A stretch of 64,000 nucleotides of DNA from Larkinella punicea (GTDB taxonomy: Bacteria > Bacteroidota > Bacteroidia > Cytophagales > Spirosomataceae): the NCBI RefSeq assembly GCF_003334855.1, contig NZ_QOWE01000020.1, positions 96,693-160,692 of the forward strand, in the 5' to 3' direction. The notes below the pieces were generated by a model. That model saw nothing but the letters and a program-made list of their open reading frames with translations. It was not told the DNA's origin and searched no databases. Shown piece by piece: positions 44,815-54,220 of the stretch. Made by a program: the position numbers and the translations under genes. How positions within the stretch are numbered: the first letter of the stretch is position 1; the number at the start of each line of letters is the position of its first letter.

Positions 44815-47799
44815 ATGAATTTATCGGTTAGTCTGCCGCCTGACGGCTCCTTTCAGCAACCCAACGTTGAACATCTTGATCCCAAACACTATATTATCAT
44901 TAAGGGTGCCCGGGTTCACAACCTGAAAAGCATCGACGTCGCCATTCCGCGCAACAAACTGGTGGTGATCACCGGCCTTTCGGGCTCGGGTAAATCGTCC
45001 CTGGCTTTCGACACGTTATTTGCTGAAGGTCAGCGTATGTACGTCGAAAGCCTGAGCAGCTACGCCCGGCAGTTTCTGGGCCGGATGGAAAAACCCGAAG
45101 TCGATTACATCAAAGGGGTGTCGCCGGCTATTGCCATCGAACAGAAGGTAACGACCCGCAATCCCCGCTCAACGGTTGGAACGACCACCGAAATTTACGA
45201 CTATCTGAAATTGCTTTTTGCCCGCGTGGGCATCACCTACTCGCCCGTTTCGGGGCAGGAAGTGCGCAAAGATACGGTAACGGACGTCGTTAAATACCTG
45301 TATACTTACGAACAGGGGCAACGCGTGCTGGTTATGGCACCGCTGCACATCCGCCCCGACCGGACGCTGGCCGACGAACTGAAAGTGTTGCTCCAGAAAG
45401 GCTACACCCGGATTGTGGCCGACGGCGAAGTGCTGTTTATCGAGGAAGTATTGGAAGGAGGAAAGGAATTAAAGGAGGAAGGGAAGAAGGGAGCAAACTC
45501 CTCTCCTCCTTCGCTCCTCTCCTCTCTTTCTCCTTCTCTCGAAATCCTGATCGACCGGAGCACGGTGCAGTTCGACGCGGACGGACAGCCCGACGAAGAC
45601 AGTCAATACCGGTTTTCGGACTCGATCCAGACGGCGTTCAACGAAGGCGAAGGCGTTTGCCGGGTCGATGTCGTGGGCAAAGAATCGCGCGTTTTCTCGG
45701 ATAAATTCGAACTGGACGGGCTGGTTTTTGAAGAACCGAGCGTCAATCTGTTCACCTTCAACAACCCGTATGGTGCCTGCCGCCGGTGCGACGGTTTTGG
45801 TAAAGTGCTGGGCATCGACCCGGACCTGGTCATTCCCGACAAAAATCTGTCGGTCTTTGAAGGTGCCCTGGCGCCCTGGCGGAGCGAGAAAATGAACGAG
45901 GAATATTTAAAACCGCTGCTCAAAAACGGCATCCGGTTCGACTTCCCGATTCACCGCCCGTATAAAGACCTGGCACCGGAGCAGAAAGAGGTGCTCTGGA
46001 CGGGCAACAAATATTTTCAGGGCCTGAACGCGTTCTTCGATTTCGTCGAAAGCCAGACGTTCAAGGTCCAATACCGCGTGATGCTCTCGCGCTACCGCGG
46101 AAAAACCACCTGCCCCGAATGCCGCGGTTCGCGGCTGCGGAAGGACGCCAGCTACGTAAAAATTGCCGGAGGAAAATCCATTACCGACATCGTGCTGATG
46201 CCGATTGGCGAAGCTGCCGGTTTTTTCCGGAATCTGGAACTCCCCCCGCACCAGCGGGAAGTGGGCAAACGGCTACTCACCGAAATCCGCAACCGTCTGG
46301 ATTACATGGAGCGCGTCGGGCTGACCTATTTAACACTAAACCGCCTGACCAACACCCTGTCCGGTGGTGAATACCAGCGCATTAAACTGGCAACTTCGCT
46401 CGGTAGCGCGCTGGTTGGATCGATGTATATTCTGGATGAGCCCAGCATTGGCCTCCACCCGCGCGACACCAAGCAACTGGTGAGCGTGCTGGAAACCCTC
46501 CGCGATCTGGGCAATACCGTTATTGTGGTCGAACACGAAGAAGAAGTGATGCGGGCGGCCGATCAGCTCATCGACATCGGCCCGGATGCGGGTGTCAACG
46601 GTGGCCACCTGGTGTTTCAGGGAACGTGGGAGGAAATTAAGGAGGAAGGGAGAAAAGCAGGAAAGGAAAATGGAGAAAGCTCCGAATCCATCCTCCTTTC
46701 TTCCGCTCCTCCGCTTCTGCATTCCCACACCCTCGCTTTTCTGACGGGGAAAGAAACTGTGCCGGTGCCGAAATTCCGGCGGAAAGCCACGCACTGGCTG
46801 GAAGTGAACGGCGCACGGGAGAATAATTTGAAGGATCTGGATGTGCGGTTGCCGCTGAACACGCTGACCGTGGTGACGGGCGTGAGTGGTTCGGGCAAAT
46901 CGACGCTGATTCGCAAGGTGTTATATCCGGCCTTGACGCGTTTGAAGGGCGATGGTTCTGAAGAAGCCGGCAAGCACGACAGCCTGGGCGGCAGTCTGGA
47001 CCGCGTCACCTCCATCGAGATGATCGACCAGAATCCGATTGGTAAATCGTCGCGCTCGAACCCGGTGACGTACATCAAAGCCTACGATTATCTGCGGCAG
47101 GTGATGGCCGAACAGCCCGTGTCGAAGGCGCGGGGCTACAAACCGTCGCACTTTTCGTTCAACGTGGATGGCGGGCGCTGCGAGGTGTGTCAGGGCGAAG
47201 GTGAGGTCAAGATCGAGATGCAGTTTATGGCCGATATTTTCCTGAAATGCGAAGGCTGCAACGGCAAGCGGTTTAAGCAGGAAATTCTGGAAGTGACGCT
47301 GAACGACAAAAACGTGGCGGATATTCTGGAAATGACCGTCGATGAAGCCATTGACTACTTCCGGAAAGCCGAACCGAAGATGGTCGAAAAACTGATGCCG
47401 TTGCAGGATGTCGGTTTGGGGTATATTACGCTCGGGCAGTCGTCCAATACGTTGTCGGGTGGTGAAGCCCAGCGCGTTAAACTGGCGTCGTTTCTGGGAA
47501 AAGGCAATACCAACAAAGGCGGAACGCTGTTCATTTTTGACGAACCGACCACCGGTTTGCACTTCCACGACATCCGCAAGCTGCTGAAAGCCATCAACGC
47601 GCTGGTCGATCAGGGCGACAGTGTGATCATCATCGAACACAATACCGAGATCATCAAATCGGCCGACTACCTCATCGACCTCGGCCCCGAAGGCGGGGAC
47701 ACGGGCGGTTACGTCACCTTTGCCGGCACCCCGGAAGAGCTGGTGAAACTACCGGAGGGCGAGAATTATACGGCGGATTTTTTGCGGGGGAAGGTGTAA
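44815..47799 (+). CDS. uvrA: Excinuclease ABC subunit A
   Basis: 994 residues, longer than the usual ~940-950. Walker A motifs are GLSGSGKSS (54-62) and GVSGSGKST (689-697). Zinc sites begin at C322 ([18 protein letters not shown]) and CEVCQGEGE with [12 protein letters not shown] signatures [14 protein letters not shown] and [14 protein letters not shown] are intact. UvrA recognises bulky DNA lesions with UvrB in nucleotide excision repair. Two inserted low-complexity segments, residues about 213-242 and 605-636, are encoded by purine/pyrimidine inverted repeats and keep the frame. All catalytic motifs survive, so it is probably functional. Confidence 0.96.
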   Translation: MNLSVSLPPDGSFQQPNVEHLDPKHYIIIKGARVHNLKSIDVAIPRNKLVVITGLSGSGKSSLAFDTLFAEGQRMYVESLSSYARQFLGRMEKPEVDYIKGVSPAIAIEQKVTTRNPRSTVGTTTEIYDYLKLLFARVGITYSPVSGQEVRKDTVTDVVKYLYTYEQGQRVLVMAPLHIRPDRTLADELKVLLQKGYTRIVADGEVLFIEEVLEGGKELKEEGKKGANSSPPSLLSSLSPSLEILIDRSTVQFDADGQPDEDSQYRFSDSIQTAFNEGEGVCRVDVVGKESRVFSDKFELDGLVFEEPSVNLFTFNNPYGACRRCDGFGKVLGIDPDLVIPDKNLSVFEGALAPWRSEKMNEEYLKPLLKNGIRFDFPIHRPYKDLAPEQKEVLWTGNKYFQGLNAFFDFVESQTFKVQYRVMLSRYRGKTTCPECRGSRLRKDASYVKIAGGKSITDIVLMPIGEAAGFFRNLELPPHQREVGKRLLTEIRNRLDYMERVGLTYLTLNRLTNTLSGGEYQRIKLATSLGSALVGSMYILDEPSIGLHPRDTKQLVSVLETLRDLGNTVIVVEHEEEVMRAADQLIDIGPDAGVNGGHLVFQGTWEEIKEEGRKAGKENGESSESILLSSAPPLLHSHTLAFLTGKETVPVPKFRRKATHWLEVNGARENNLKDLDVRLPLNTLTVVTGVSGSGKSTLIRKVLYPALTRLKGDGSEEAGKHDSLGGSLDRVTSIEMIDQNPIGKSSRSNPVTYIKAYDYLRQVMAEQPVSKARGYKPSHFSFNVDGGRCEVCQGEGEVKIEMQFMADIFLKCEGCNGKRFKQEILEVTLNDKNVADILEMTVDEAIDYFRKAEPKMVEKLMPLQDVGLGYITLGQSSNTLSGGEAQRVKLASFLGKGNTNKGGTLFIFDEPTTGLHFHDIRKLLKAINALVDQGDSVIIIEHNTEIIKSADYLIDLGPEGGDTGGYVTFAGTPEELVKLPEGENYTADFLRGKV
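45451..45540. repeat. Purine/pyrimidine inverted repeat inside uvrA (first)
   Basis: A G/A-rich arm (45451-45494, with GGAAGGAGGAAAGGAATTAA) faces a C/T-rich arm (45500-45540, with CTCCTCTCCTCTCTTTCTCC). It adds about 30 codons ([19 protein letters not shown]) without a frame change. Confidence 0.85.
46629..46720. repeat. Purine/pyrimidine inverted repeat inside uvrA (second)
   Basis: A G/A-rich arm (46629-46678) and a C/T-rich arm (46689-46720) encode [16 protein letters not shown] and [11 protein letters not shown] in frame, between the QGTW motif and the [13 protein letters not shown] block. Confidence 0.85.
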
Positions 47800-47828
47800 G
47801 GGTTGTCGGAGGTTGATTGATTTTATAA

Positions 47829-47891
47829 CAATAGCCGGGCTTAGTTGTCCGGCTATTGCTGTTTCCGATCTGTGTACCACAGACCGGAAAC
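47829..47891. terminator. Two hairpins after uvrA
   Basis: CAATAGCCGG (47829-47838) pairs with CCGGCTATTG (47849-47858). Immediately after, GTTTCCGATCTGTG (47861-47874) pairs with its near-exact complement at 47878-47891. The first is a plausible transcript end; AT-rich accessory genes begin downstream. Confidence 0.65.
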
Positions 47892-48008
47892 AGGAGGAAA
47901 CTAAAATTAAACCCATAAGATACGCTGCAATTCGACAAGACCACAAATTGATGCATTTAATACGACAGACTTTTGCTGGTTTAAAACAACATTTAAACAA
48001 AGACATTT

Positions 48009-48359
48009 ATGAAAACTAAAGTACATGATTTAATCAAAAAAGCGTATTCAGCATTCAACGGAAGAGACATCGACAAAGCCCTTTCAACCATGCACACCGA
48101 CATTGAATGGCCAAAAGCATTTGAGGGTGGCTATGTAAGTGGACACAATGAAATTAGAGATTATTGGACAAGACAATGGACCGAGATTAACCCCCATGTA
48201 GACCCTCTGGCAATTAACGAGAGACAGAACGGACTATTGGAAGTTGAAGTTCATCAAAAAGTAAAAGACCTACAGGACAACTCACTCTTTGATGGGATAG
48301 TAAAGCATATATACACCATACAAGACGGTTTGTTACGAAAAATGGATATTGAACAATAA
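48009..48359 (+). CDS. NTF2-like (SnoaL-fold) protein
   Basis: 116 residues. MKTKVHDLIKKAYSAFNGRD, then ALSTMHTDIEWPKAFEGG and YVSGHNEIRDYWTRQW, are characteristic of the nuclear transport factor 2-like/SnoaL alpha+beta cone. KHIYTIQDGLLRKMDIEQ forms the last strand. Such proteins bind small hydrophobic ligands or act as isomerases; no specific activity can be given. It is the first gene of an AT-rich stretch clearly unlike uvrA in composition. Confidence 0.85.
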   Translation: MKTKVHDLIKKAYSAFNGRDIDKALSTMHTDIEWPKAFEGGYVSGHNEIRDYWTRQWTEINPHVDPLAINERQNGLLEVEVHQKVKDLQDNSLFDGIVKHIYTIQDGLLRKMDIEQ

Positions 48360-48495
48360 CACTTTTTACGAAATGATAAACCCATCAAAATTAACATTGA
48401 GCTGGAATCTATGAAAGAAAATACGCTATCGGAAATATGAATTAGTATTAGTTGACAGTTTTGTACTAAAAATTCGCCACGTCGCCAGACAGAAA

Positions 48496-48516
48496 AACGT
48501 TATGCGTCATTTTAAA
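48496..48516. other. Cassette-junction-like motif before the GrpB gene
   Basis: AACGTTATGCGTCATTTTAA at 48496 lies just upstream of the GrpB start at 48525. A closely similar sequence, AACGTTAAGCCATAATTTAA, occurs at 49077 inside the start of the next gene. Similar AACGTTA(T/A)GC motifs mark gene junctions in other Bacteroidota as I recall. A full attC-type structure was not shown. Confidence 0.35.
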
Positions 48517-48524
48517 GGAACAGA

Positions 48525-49058
48525 ATGGTACTCGAAAAATATACTTCAAATTGGGTTAATAATTTTACGAATATAAAACGTGAGATAGAAATTCACCTTG
48601 ACGGGATTGACTATTGTATTGAACATATAGGAAGCACTTCTGTGCCACATTTGGATTCAAAACCAATTATAGACATTGATATTATCTATCCCGACACCTC
48701 AGATTTTGAAAAAATAAAAGTGAGACTCGAAAAGTTGGGGTACTACCATAATGGCAATCAGGGAATCCAAGACCGAGATGTGTTTAAAAGAAATGGAAAT
48801 TTGACTAATAAAGTATTGGACACAATAAAGCATCATCTCTATGTTTGCCCAGTTGGTAGTAAAGCCTTGGAGCGACACATTCTATCCAGAAATTTTTTAA
48901 GGAAAAATGAATGGGCAAGGTTAAAATACCAACAAATGAAATATGATTTAGCCGAGAAGGCTAATCAAGATAGAAAGACCTATGCTACATTGAAAGAACT
49001 TTATAGTAATGATTTTATCGACTCAATTATAGAAGCAGAAAAAATATACCATGTTTAG
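48525..49058 (+). CDS. GrpB-family (nucleotidyltransferase-like) protein
   Basis: 177 residues. IEIHLDGIDYCIEHIGSTSV, then PHLDSKPIIDIDIIYPD, is the GrpB signature with the IGSTS and DID residues of a nucleotidyltransferase-like fold. HHLYVCPVGSKALERHILSR and YATLKELYSNDFIDS complete the family pattern. Function is uncertain; some members are annotated as dephospho-CoA-kinase-associated. It overlaps the next gene by 8 bp and is AT-rich, so it was probably acquired. Confidence 0.9.
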   Translation: MVLEKYTSNWVNNFTNIKREIEIHLDGIDYCIEHIGSTSVPHLDSKPIIDIDIIYPDTSDFEKIKVRLEKLGYYHNGNQGIQDRDVFKRNGNLTNKVLDTIKHHLYVCPVGSKALERHILSRNFLRKNEWARLKYQQMKYDLAEKANQDRKTYATLKELYSNDFIDSIIEAEKIYHV

Positions 49059-49776
49059 ACACCAGGGGAAGACCCGAACGTTAAGCCATAATTTAAAAAT
49101 TGCTTCGTTATTATCTCTTGTCGCCGGTATTGTAAACGTGGCCGGTTTTTTTGCCGTTCAGCGGTTGACAACGAACGTAACAGGCCATTTCGCTTTTTTT
49201 GTAGAAGAAGTTTTTAAACTCAACTTTTGGCAAGGCTTTGTCTATTTCCTGTATATATTTTTCTTTTTCTTAGGCTCCTTTGTTTCCAGTTTGCTCATTG
49301 AAGTTATTTCACGGAAAGATGACCATTATGTTTACGTAGTTCCTGCTTCGATAGAATGTTTAATATTATTCTTTATCGGCTTTTTCGGACAAGATTTACT
49401 AATGAGAAACCCAAACACCATTGCCTGTAGTCTGCTCTTTGCGATGGGTTTACAAAACTCCCTGGTTACTACCATCTCAAATTCCAGCGTCAGGACAACC
49501 CATTTAACGGGGCTTTTCACCGACCTGGGCATTGAATTATCGCAATTGTTCTTTTACAAAGAGCAGGAACAGAAGCACAAACTTCTATCGTCAATAAAAC
49601 TTCGGCTGACCATCATCAGTTTCTTTTTCATTGGCGGCATCATTGGTGGCATTTTATATTCGAAAGTGGGACTTCTCGCCTTAATTTTTGCTGCGGCTAC
49701 CTTAGTTTCAGGCTTAATTTATGACAATATAAAATTCAGGCTCATTCAATTGAGACGAAAACTCAAAAGTAGCTGA
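49051..49776 (+). CDS. YoaK/DUF1275-family membrane protein
   Basis: 241 residues from the ATG at 49051, though the true start may lie later because the first codons overlap a repeated junction motif. About six hydrophobic segments are present. SLLSLVAGIVNVAGFFAVQR, TTNVTGHFAFFVEEV, ALLFAMGLQNSLVTTISNSS-like and HLTGLFTDLGIELSQLFF match the DUF1275 family, whose function is unknown. It ends the AT-rich intact cluster. Confidence 0.88.
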   Translation: MFRHQGKTRTLSHNLKIASLLSLVAGIVNVAGFFAVQRLTTNVTGHFAFFVEEVFKLNFWQGFVYFLYIFFFFLGSFVSSLLIEVISRKDDHYVYVVPASIECLILFFIGFFGQDLLMRNPNTIACSLLFAMGLQNSLVTTISNSSVRTTHLTGLFTDLGIELSQLFFYKEQEQKHKLLSSIKLRLTIISFFFIGGIIGGILYSKVGLLALIFAAATLVSGLIYDNIKFRLIQLRRKLKSS

Positions 49777-49863
49777 CGAAAAAAGGCATGGCCTCTTTTG
49801 CGAGCTTGTTAAGCGCGCCATGAGCGAAAACGGAGATTGGTATATGATCTGAAAGGCGTATCA

Positions 49864-50448
49864 TTAAAAATGATAGCCAAGTGATAATCCTAAATTCGAA
49901 TTCCAGCCAGCTTTGCCTAGAGAGTTCAAACCGGATTGAATTGAGATCGAAAGATTCGATAACATACGATACTCATACTGTAAACTAAAATAAGGCCCGA
50001 TATTCATTTCATCAAAACCTCTCGTTGTAAACGAAGATACATAAACTGTTCCATTTGAATTCGTTTCATACTGTACCTGGTTCAAAAGGAGGTCCTTCCG
50101 ATGCCAAATTGAAAATCAAAATCCGGGATAAATAGCGTGCCTGTAATTTTTTAAGACGTTATAGTTTATTACCAAATCCAGACTTTTCCTTTTCCTGGAA
50201 TTTAAAAAAGTGGGATGAATAGTTTCATAGTATTCTGTTTTGAGCACGCCTGCTTTAGCTTCAAATTTAAACCTTGAAAAACCCAACAGCCGTGTATAGT
50301 GTATTTCATACCTTGTTCCAAGCGCATCCGGGGCATCTAATCCTACTCTGCTTACGCCAATGCGAATGGTATTTTTCTGCGGAATAGTTTGCGATTTAAC
50401 AACGAAACTATAACAACTTAATAAAAAGAAAAGAGTTATCGATTTCAT
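49864..50448 (-). pseudogene. Frameshifted outer-membrane barrel-like gene
   Basis: The 5' part (from ATG 50448) has a signal peptide (MKSITLFFLLSCYSFVVKSQ) and strands such as IRIGVSRVGLDAPDALGTRY, then reaches TGA at 50118-50116. Just there a shifted frame reads DFDFQFGIGRTSF, a typical barrel strand. After a second shift the first frame continues as VQYETNSNGTVYVSSF to the end LGLSLGYHF. Two small indels near T-runs would restore one protein of about 190 residues. It may be a decayed gene, a sequencing error or, less likely, programmed frameshifting. Confidence 0.65.
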
Positions 50449-50843
50449 ACGATCATTACTCTTTAAACCAGATTCAGGAGATCTTTATAATACTTCTGAA
50501 TCTGGTCGTTTGCAATCATTGTAATTAGCAAAACTTATGTAGCAATACGCAATAAACATTCGCTCCTTCAATCATTTGACCGTTATCGATATCAAAAGAG
50601 AACGGGGAATGACTCGTAAAGTCAACACAACAAAAAAACACGTAACCCGTTGTTTTCCAAAAGCCTTCTCCCGAAACCGCCTTCGTATACGCCCTGTTGA
50701 TCAGTGTCACACTTCTGAATCACGCCTATTCGGCCGGGGGGCCAACGCCTTTCGCCGGGCCAGTACCACTACGACGCATCCGGTAATCGAATCCAGCTTT
50801 TAAACCCGGCGGTTTTGCGATCAGCCGAGCCGATAGAGATTTC
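50449..50843. other. Intergenic stretch without a supported gene
   Basis: About 395 bp. A hairpin of 11-bp arms (ACCAGATTCAG at 50467-50477, its complement at 50496-50506) lies near the left end and could stop leftward transcription. No convincing protein or RNA gene was found; short open frames here look random. Confidence 0.5.
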
Positions 50844-51677
50844 CTACAACTTCACCACATACAGCAGATCCTGGTAGTCGATTGTGCCGGTTCGGCCAAC
50901 CCAACTCCCGTAATTGATCGTGCGAATCGTTAAGCCCGCTTTCTGAAAAGCCTCTTTGGTATACACTTCGTCGAAGGCAATCATGCTTTCGGGCAGTTCC
51001 TGAATATGAACCATGGTTCGTTCCGTAAACGGCGTCAACTGACGGCCATACAGGCTTTTCCCTTCCGCGTTGGCTTTGCGCGACTCGCTGTTGAGCAAAA
51101 ACATGGTTATGTAGGCTCTACCCCCTTTTTTCATGACCCGCGAAATTTCGGCCAGATACTGCTCAAAGTCGTTCTCGAGCATGTGGGTAAACACTGAATT
51201 CAGAATCACCAGACTGAACGTTGACGACTCAAACGGAAACCGCAGCTCATGGCCCTGCATGGTTCCGAGCGGGTTATACATTTTGTTGTAGACATTCAGG
51301 TGGTGAAAGCGGAAATGCGGAAACCGCTTCGTTACTTCTTTCGTACACCAATCCACACCGTTTTTAACGATCTCGATCCCGTCGTAACTGCCCGGGGCGG
51401 AGATGTAGTCCGTTAAGGGAATCGCAACCCGGCCAATTCCACTGCCAACATCCAGAATGTTATCCGTTGAATGTAGTCCAACCAGTTCCTTGATATGATC
51501 AACCGATTTCACCCCAACGGCCTTGAAATCACCGTCGCCGATGAAGATCATGCGGGAGGGTGGCGTCAACGCGTCGCGTTCACCGGTCAGCAACTCCAGC
51601 CGGTCGATCATTTCGATTGGAATGACTTTTTTTAAGGAGGTTTTGAGTGAATTGGGTAGCAAACTTTTTAATCCCAT
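50844..51677 (-). CDS. Class I SAM-dependent methyltransferase
   Basis: 277 residues. The SAM-binding motif I is NILDVGSGIGRVAIPLTDY (about 84-102), followed by motif GIEIVKNGVDWC and, later, FSLVILNSVFTHMLENDFEQ with the acidic residue typical of motif IV. EISRVMKKGGRAYITMFLL is the post-motif loop. The substrate cannot be predicted; small-molecule or sugar methylation is usual. Composition has returned to the normal GC-rich pattern. No partner genes adjoin. Confidence 0.9.
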   Translation of the reverse strand: MGLKSLLPNSLKTSLKKVIPIEMIDRLELLTGERDALTPPSRMIFIGDGDFKAVGVKSVDHIKELVGLHSTDNILDVGSGIGRVAIPLTDYISAPGSYDGIEIVKNGVDWCTKEVTKRFPHFRFHHLNVYNKMYNPLGTMQGHELRFPFESSTFSLVILNSVFTHMLENDFEQYLAEISRVMKKGGRAYITMFLLNSESRKANAEGKSLYGRQLTPFTERTMVHIQELPESMIAFDEVYTKEAFQKAGLTIRTINYGSWVGRTGTIDYQDLLYVVKL

Positions 51678-52006
51678 CGTTGTGCTTTCTACTGGTAAGC
51701 TTGCAATTTAGGAAAAATGTCGGTATTGCCTTCATACCCGTTTTGAACTATCCTTATTGGTAGACTTAAAATCCGGGCAAAACTTGTAACTTTTTCAATA
51801 AATAGAGTTTCACGTTACCCGTCAATCTTTAACCTCTGGTGCGGAATACTGAAATTCTCCTTTCCGGCTCTTGCACTATTCATTTAATCTGCATCCCAAC
51901 GGGCGTGATTTAATCGGGCGGAACTTCGTTTGCAGACCACCTTCACTGGCAAATCCGGCGTTTGTTTGTTAAGTTAGTATCTGGCATCACAGAAAGGCCG
52001 CCCGTT
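51678..52006. other. Divergent intergenic region
   Basis: About 330 bp between the divergent methyltransferase and CbrC-family genes. It must hold both promoters, but no TAnnTTTG element in a good position, repeat or RNA was recognised. Confidence 0.4.
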
Positions 52007-52615
52007 ATGACCTTCACCTACCTCAATCAACCGGAGCTTTTTGTTGGCGTCAGCGACGAAAATTCGCGCTGCGATCTGTGCCACCAGCAAAAACCGTGTT
52101 TCGACGCGGCTGGATTTTTTGGCGAAGACGAACTTACTTTTGTTTGCCCGGATTGTTTATCGAACGGCCGGCTTTACGAATGGGATAGTTATACCTGTCA
52201 GGGCGATGTGGCGGAACTGAAACGGCAATTGAAGTCCCTTCACCCGGCACTCAGCAAAGCCGAGCTGGACGATTTGGCCGACCAGAAAACGCTCGAACTG
52301 GAAAAAACCACCCCGCACCTCGTGACCTGGCAGGATTGGGAATGGCCCTGCGCCGACGGTGACTATGCCCGGTTTATCGGTTACGGTTCAAAACCGCTCT
52401 ATAAGCAATTGGCCGGCGGTTCTGAGGCTCAATCTTTGTTCGAAAAATCCATCTATTACACGCTGGCCGAAGAAACCGATGCGGAGGAATTATGGGAAGA
52501 TGTGCCGCGAAAACGCATTCAAGATTACGCTGACAGCAGCAATTACAGTACGCTTTTTTACGTGTTTAAAAGTCTTCATTCCGACCAAATCATCACCCTT
52601 TGGGACTCTGATTAA
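52007..52615 (+). CDS. CbrC-family protein
   Basis: 202 residues from the ATG at 52007 (MTFTYLNQPELFVGVSDENS); an earlier in-frame start adds 15 unlikely residues. The N-terminal zinc-type cluster CDLCHQQKPCF with FVCPDCLSNGRLYEWD is characteristic of the CbrC/UPF0167 family, whose Escherichia member affects colicin M resistance. TWQDWEWPCADGDYARFIGY is the central block. No signal peptide is present. It lies 3 bp upstream of the D-aminoacylase gene and may be co-transcribed. Confidence 0.87.
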   Translation: MTFTYLNQPELFVGVSDENSRCDLCHQQKPCFDAAGFFGEDELTFVCPDCLSNGRLYEWDSYTCQGDVAELKRQLKSLHPALSKAELDDLADQKTLELEKTTPHLVTWQDWEWPCADGDYARFIGYGSKPLYKQLAGGSEAQSLFEKSIYYTLAEETDAEELWEDVPRKRIQDYADSSNYSTLFYVFKSLHSDQIITLWDSD

Positions 52616-52618
52616 TCC

Positions 52619-54205
52619 ATGAAACACCTGCTTTACTTCCTCTTCATCAGCACGTTCTCCTACGGCCAGTCGTTCGATCTGGTCATCAAAAACGGTCGCG
52701 TGGTCGACGGCACCGGCAATCCGTGGTATTATGCCGACGTGGCCATTCAGAACGGCAAAGTCGCCCGAATCGGAAAAATCCCGGCCACCGATGGCAAAAC
52801 CGTGATCGACGCCAAAAACCAGCTCATAGCCCCCGGTTTTATCGACGTTCACACGCACGTAGAAGGCAGTTTGCAGGACCGTCCCGGTGCCGAGAATTTC
52901 CTCTACGACGGCGTCACGACGCTCGTCACCGGCAACTGCGGGGGTTCGGCCACCAACCTGCGCACCTTCTTCGATTCGCTGCGCATCGGCGGTTTTTCGC
53001 CCAACCTGGCGTCGATGATCGGTCACAATACTGTGCGGCTGAAAGTGATGAAAATGGCCTTCCGCGAACCGACCGCCAAAGAACAGACCGAAATGGAAGC
53101 CCTCGTTGAACAGGCCATGAAAGACGGTGCCGTCGGAATTTCGACCGGTTTGATTTACACGCCCGGCACCTACGCCCGCACGCCCGAAATCGTCAATCTG
53201 GCCAAAATGGCGTCACGCTACGGGGGCGTCTACGCGTCGCACATGCGCAACGAAGGGCAGGACGTCAAAAAAGCCATCGAAGAAGCCATTCAGATTGGCC
53301 GGGAAGCCGGAATTCCGGTGGAGATTTCGCACTTTAAAGTGGCCAGCAAACCGATCTGGGGTTCCAGCGTCGAAACCGTGGCGATGGTGGAAGCCGCCCG
53401 GCGCGAGGGGCTTGATGTAACCGTCGATCAATATCCGTATACCGCTTCGAGCACCTCACTTTCCAGCATCGTTCCCGCCTGGGCGCTGGCCGACGGTGAC
53501 TCCGCCACGCTCGTCCGTTTCCGTGACCCGGCCACCCGCACCAAAATCCGGAAGGAAATGCTCGACGGTTTAAAGAAAAACGACCGCAAAAATTTCGACT
53601 ACGCCGTCGTGGCGTATTACCCCGCCGACACCACCTTCAACGGGATGAGCATCAGCAAGATCAACCAGAAACTGGGTCGAAAAAACAACGCCGAAACCGA
53701 AGCGGATCTCGTGATGGAACTGATGGAAAAGTGCAACATGAAACGCATTCAGATGGTGTACCACACGATGTCGGAAGACGACGTGGCCACGATCATGCGC
53801 TACCCCAACACGATGATTGCCTCGGATGCTGGCGTCACGCGCTACCAGTCCGGCATGCCGCACCCACGGGGCTACGGCACCAACGCCCGGGTGCTGGGCC
53901 GCTATGTGCGCGAGAAAAAAGTGATTCCGGTGGAGGAAGCCGTCCGGCGGATGTCGTCGCTCCCCGCCCAGCGGTTCAAGCTCGACGACCGGGGTATTCT
54001 AAAACCCGGTTATGCCGCCGACCTTGTCATTTTTGACGAAAAAACCGTGTCCGATCAGTCTACCTACGATGTTCCCCACGCTTATTCAACCGGTTTTTCC
54101 TACGTGCTGGTCAACGGGATTCCGGTGATCGAGAGCGGCAAACACACCGGAAAACGGCCGGGTCAGGTATTGATGGGGAAAGGATATGCGGGGAAATCGG
54201 AGTGA
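52619..54205 (+). CDS. Exported D-aminoacylase/N-acyl-D-amino-acid deacylase-family amidohydrolase
   Basis: 528 residues with a short signal peptide (MKHLLYFLFISTFSYGQ). FDLVIKNGRVVDGTGNPWYY is the usual start of the fold. Metal ligands are H78 and H80 (FIDVHTHVEGS) and C107 (TGNCGGS), with the bridging and second-site residues expected in VEISHFKVASKP and SHMRNEGQD. TMIASDAGVTRYQSGMPHPR matches the distal Asp/substrate block. The enzyme would deacylate N-acyl-D-amino acids or related amides, possibly for peptidoglycan or D-amino-acid scavenging. Confidence 0.92.
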   Translation: MKHLLYFLFISTFSYGQSFDLVIKNGRVVDGTGNPWYYADVAIQNGKVARIGKIPATDGKTVIDAKNQLIAPGFIDVHTHVEGSLQDRPGAENFLYDGVTTLVTGNCGGSATNLRTFFDSLRIGGFSPNLASMIGHNTVRLKVMKMAFREPTAKEQTEMEALVEQAMKDGAVGISTGLIYTPGTYARTPEIVNLAKMASRYGGVYASHMRNEGQDVKKAIEEAIQIGREAGIPVEISHFKVASKPIWGSSVETVAMVEAARREGLDVTVDQYPYTASSTSLSSIVPAWALADGDSATLVRFRDPATRTKIRKEMLDGLKKNDRKNFDYAVVAYYPADTTFNGMSISKINQKLGRKNNAETEADLVMELMEKCNMKRIQMVYHTMSEDDVATIMRYPNTMIASDAGVTRYQSGMPHPRGYGTNARVLGRYVREKKVIPVEEAVRRMSSLPAQRFKLDDRGILKPGYAADLVIFDEKTVSDQSTYDVPHAYSTGFSYVLVNGIPVIESGKHTGKRPGQVLMGKGYAGKSE

Positions 54206-54220
54206 TCGTTCGCCGTCCCC

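Noticed and set aside
48360..48524. Complete attC recombination site
   Set aside because: Only one arm-like motif could be seen; no matching RYYYAAC partner with a plausible hairpin was found.
50525..50710. Possible small gene on the minus strand
   Set aside because: No domain, no good start context and no similarity to neighbours; it looks like a chance frame.
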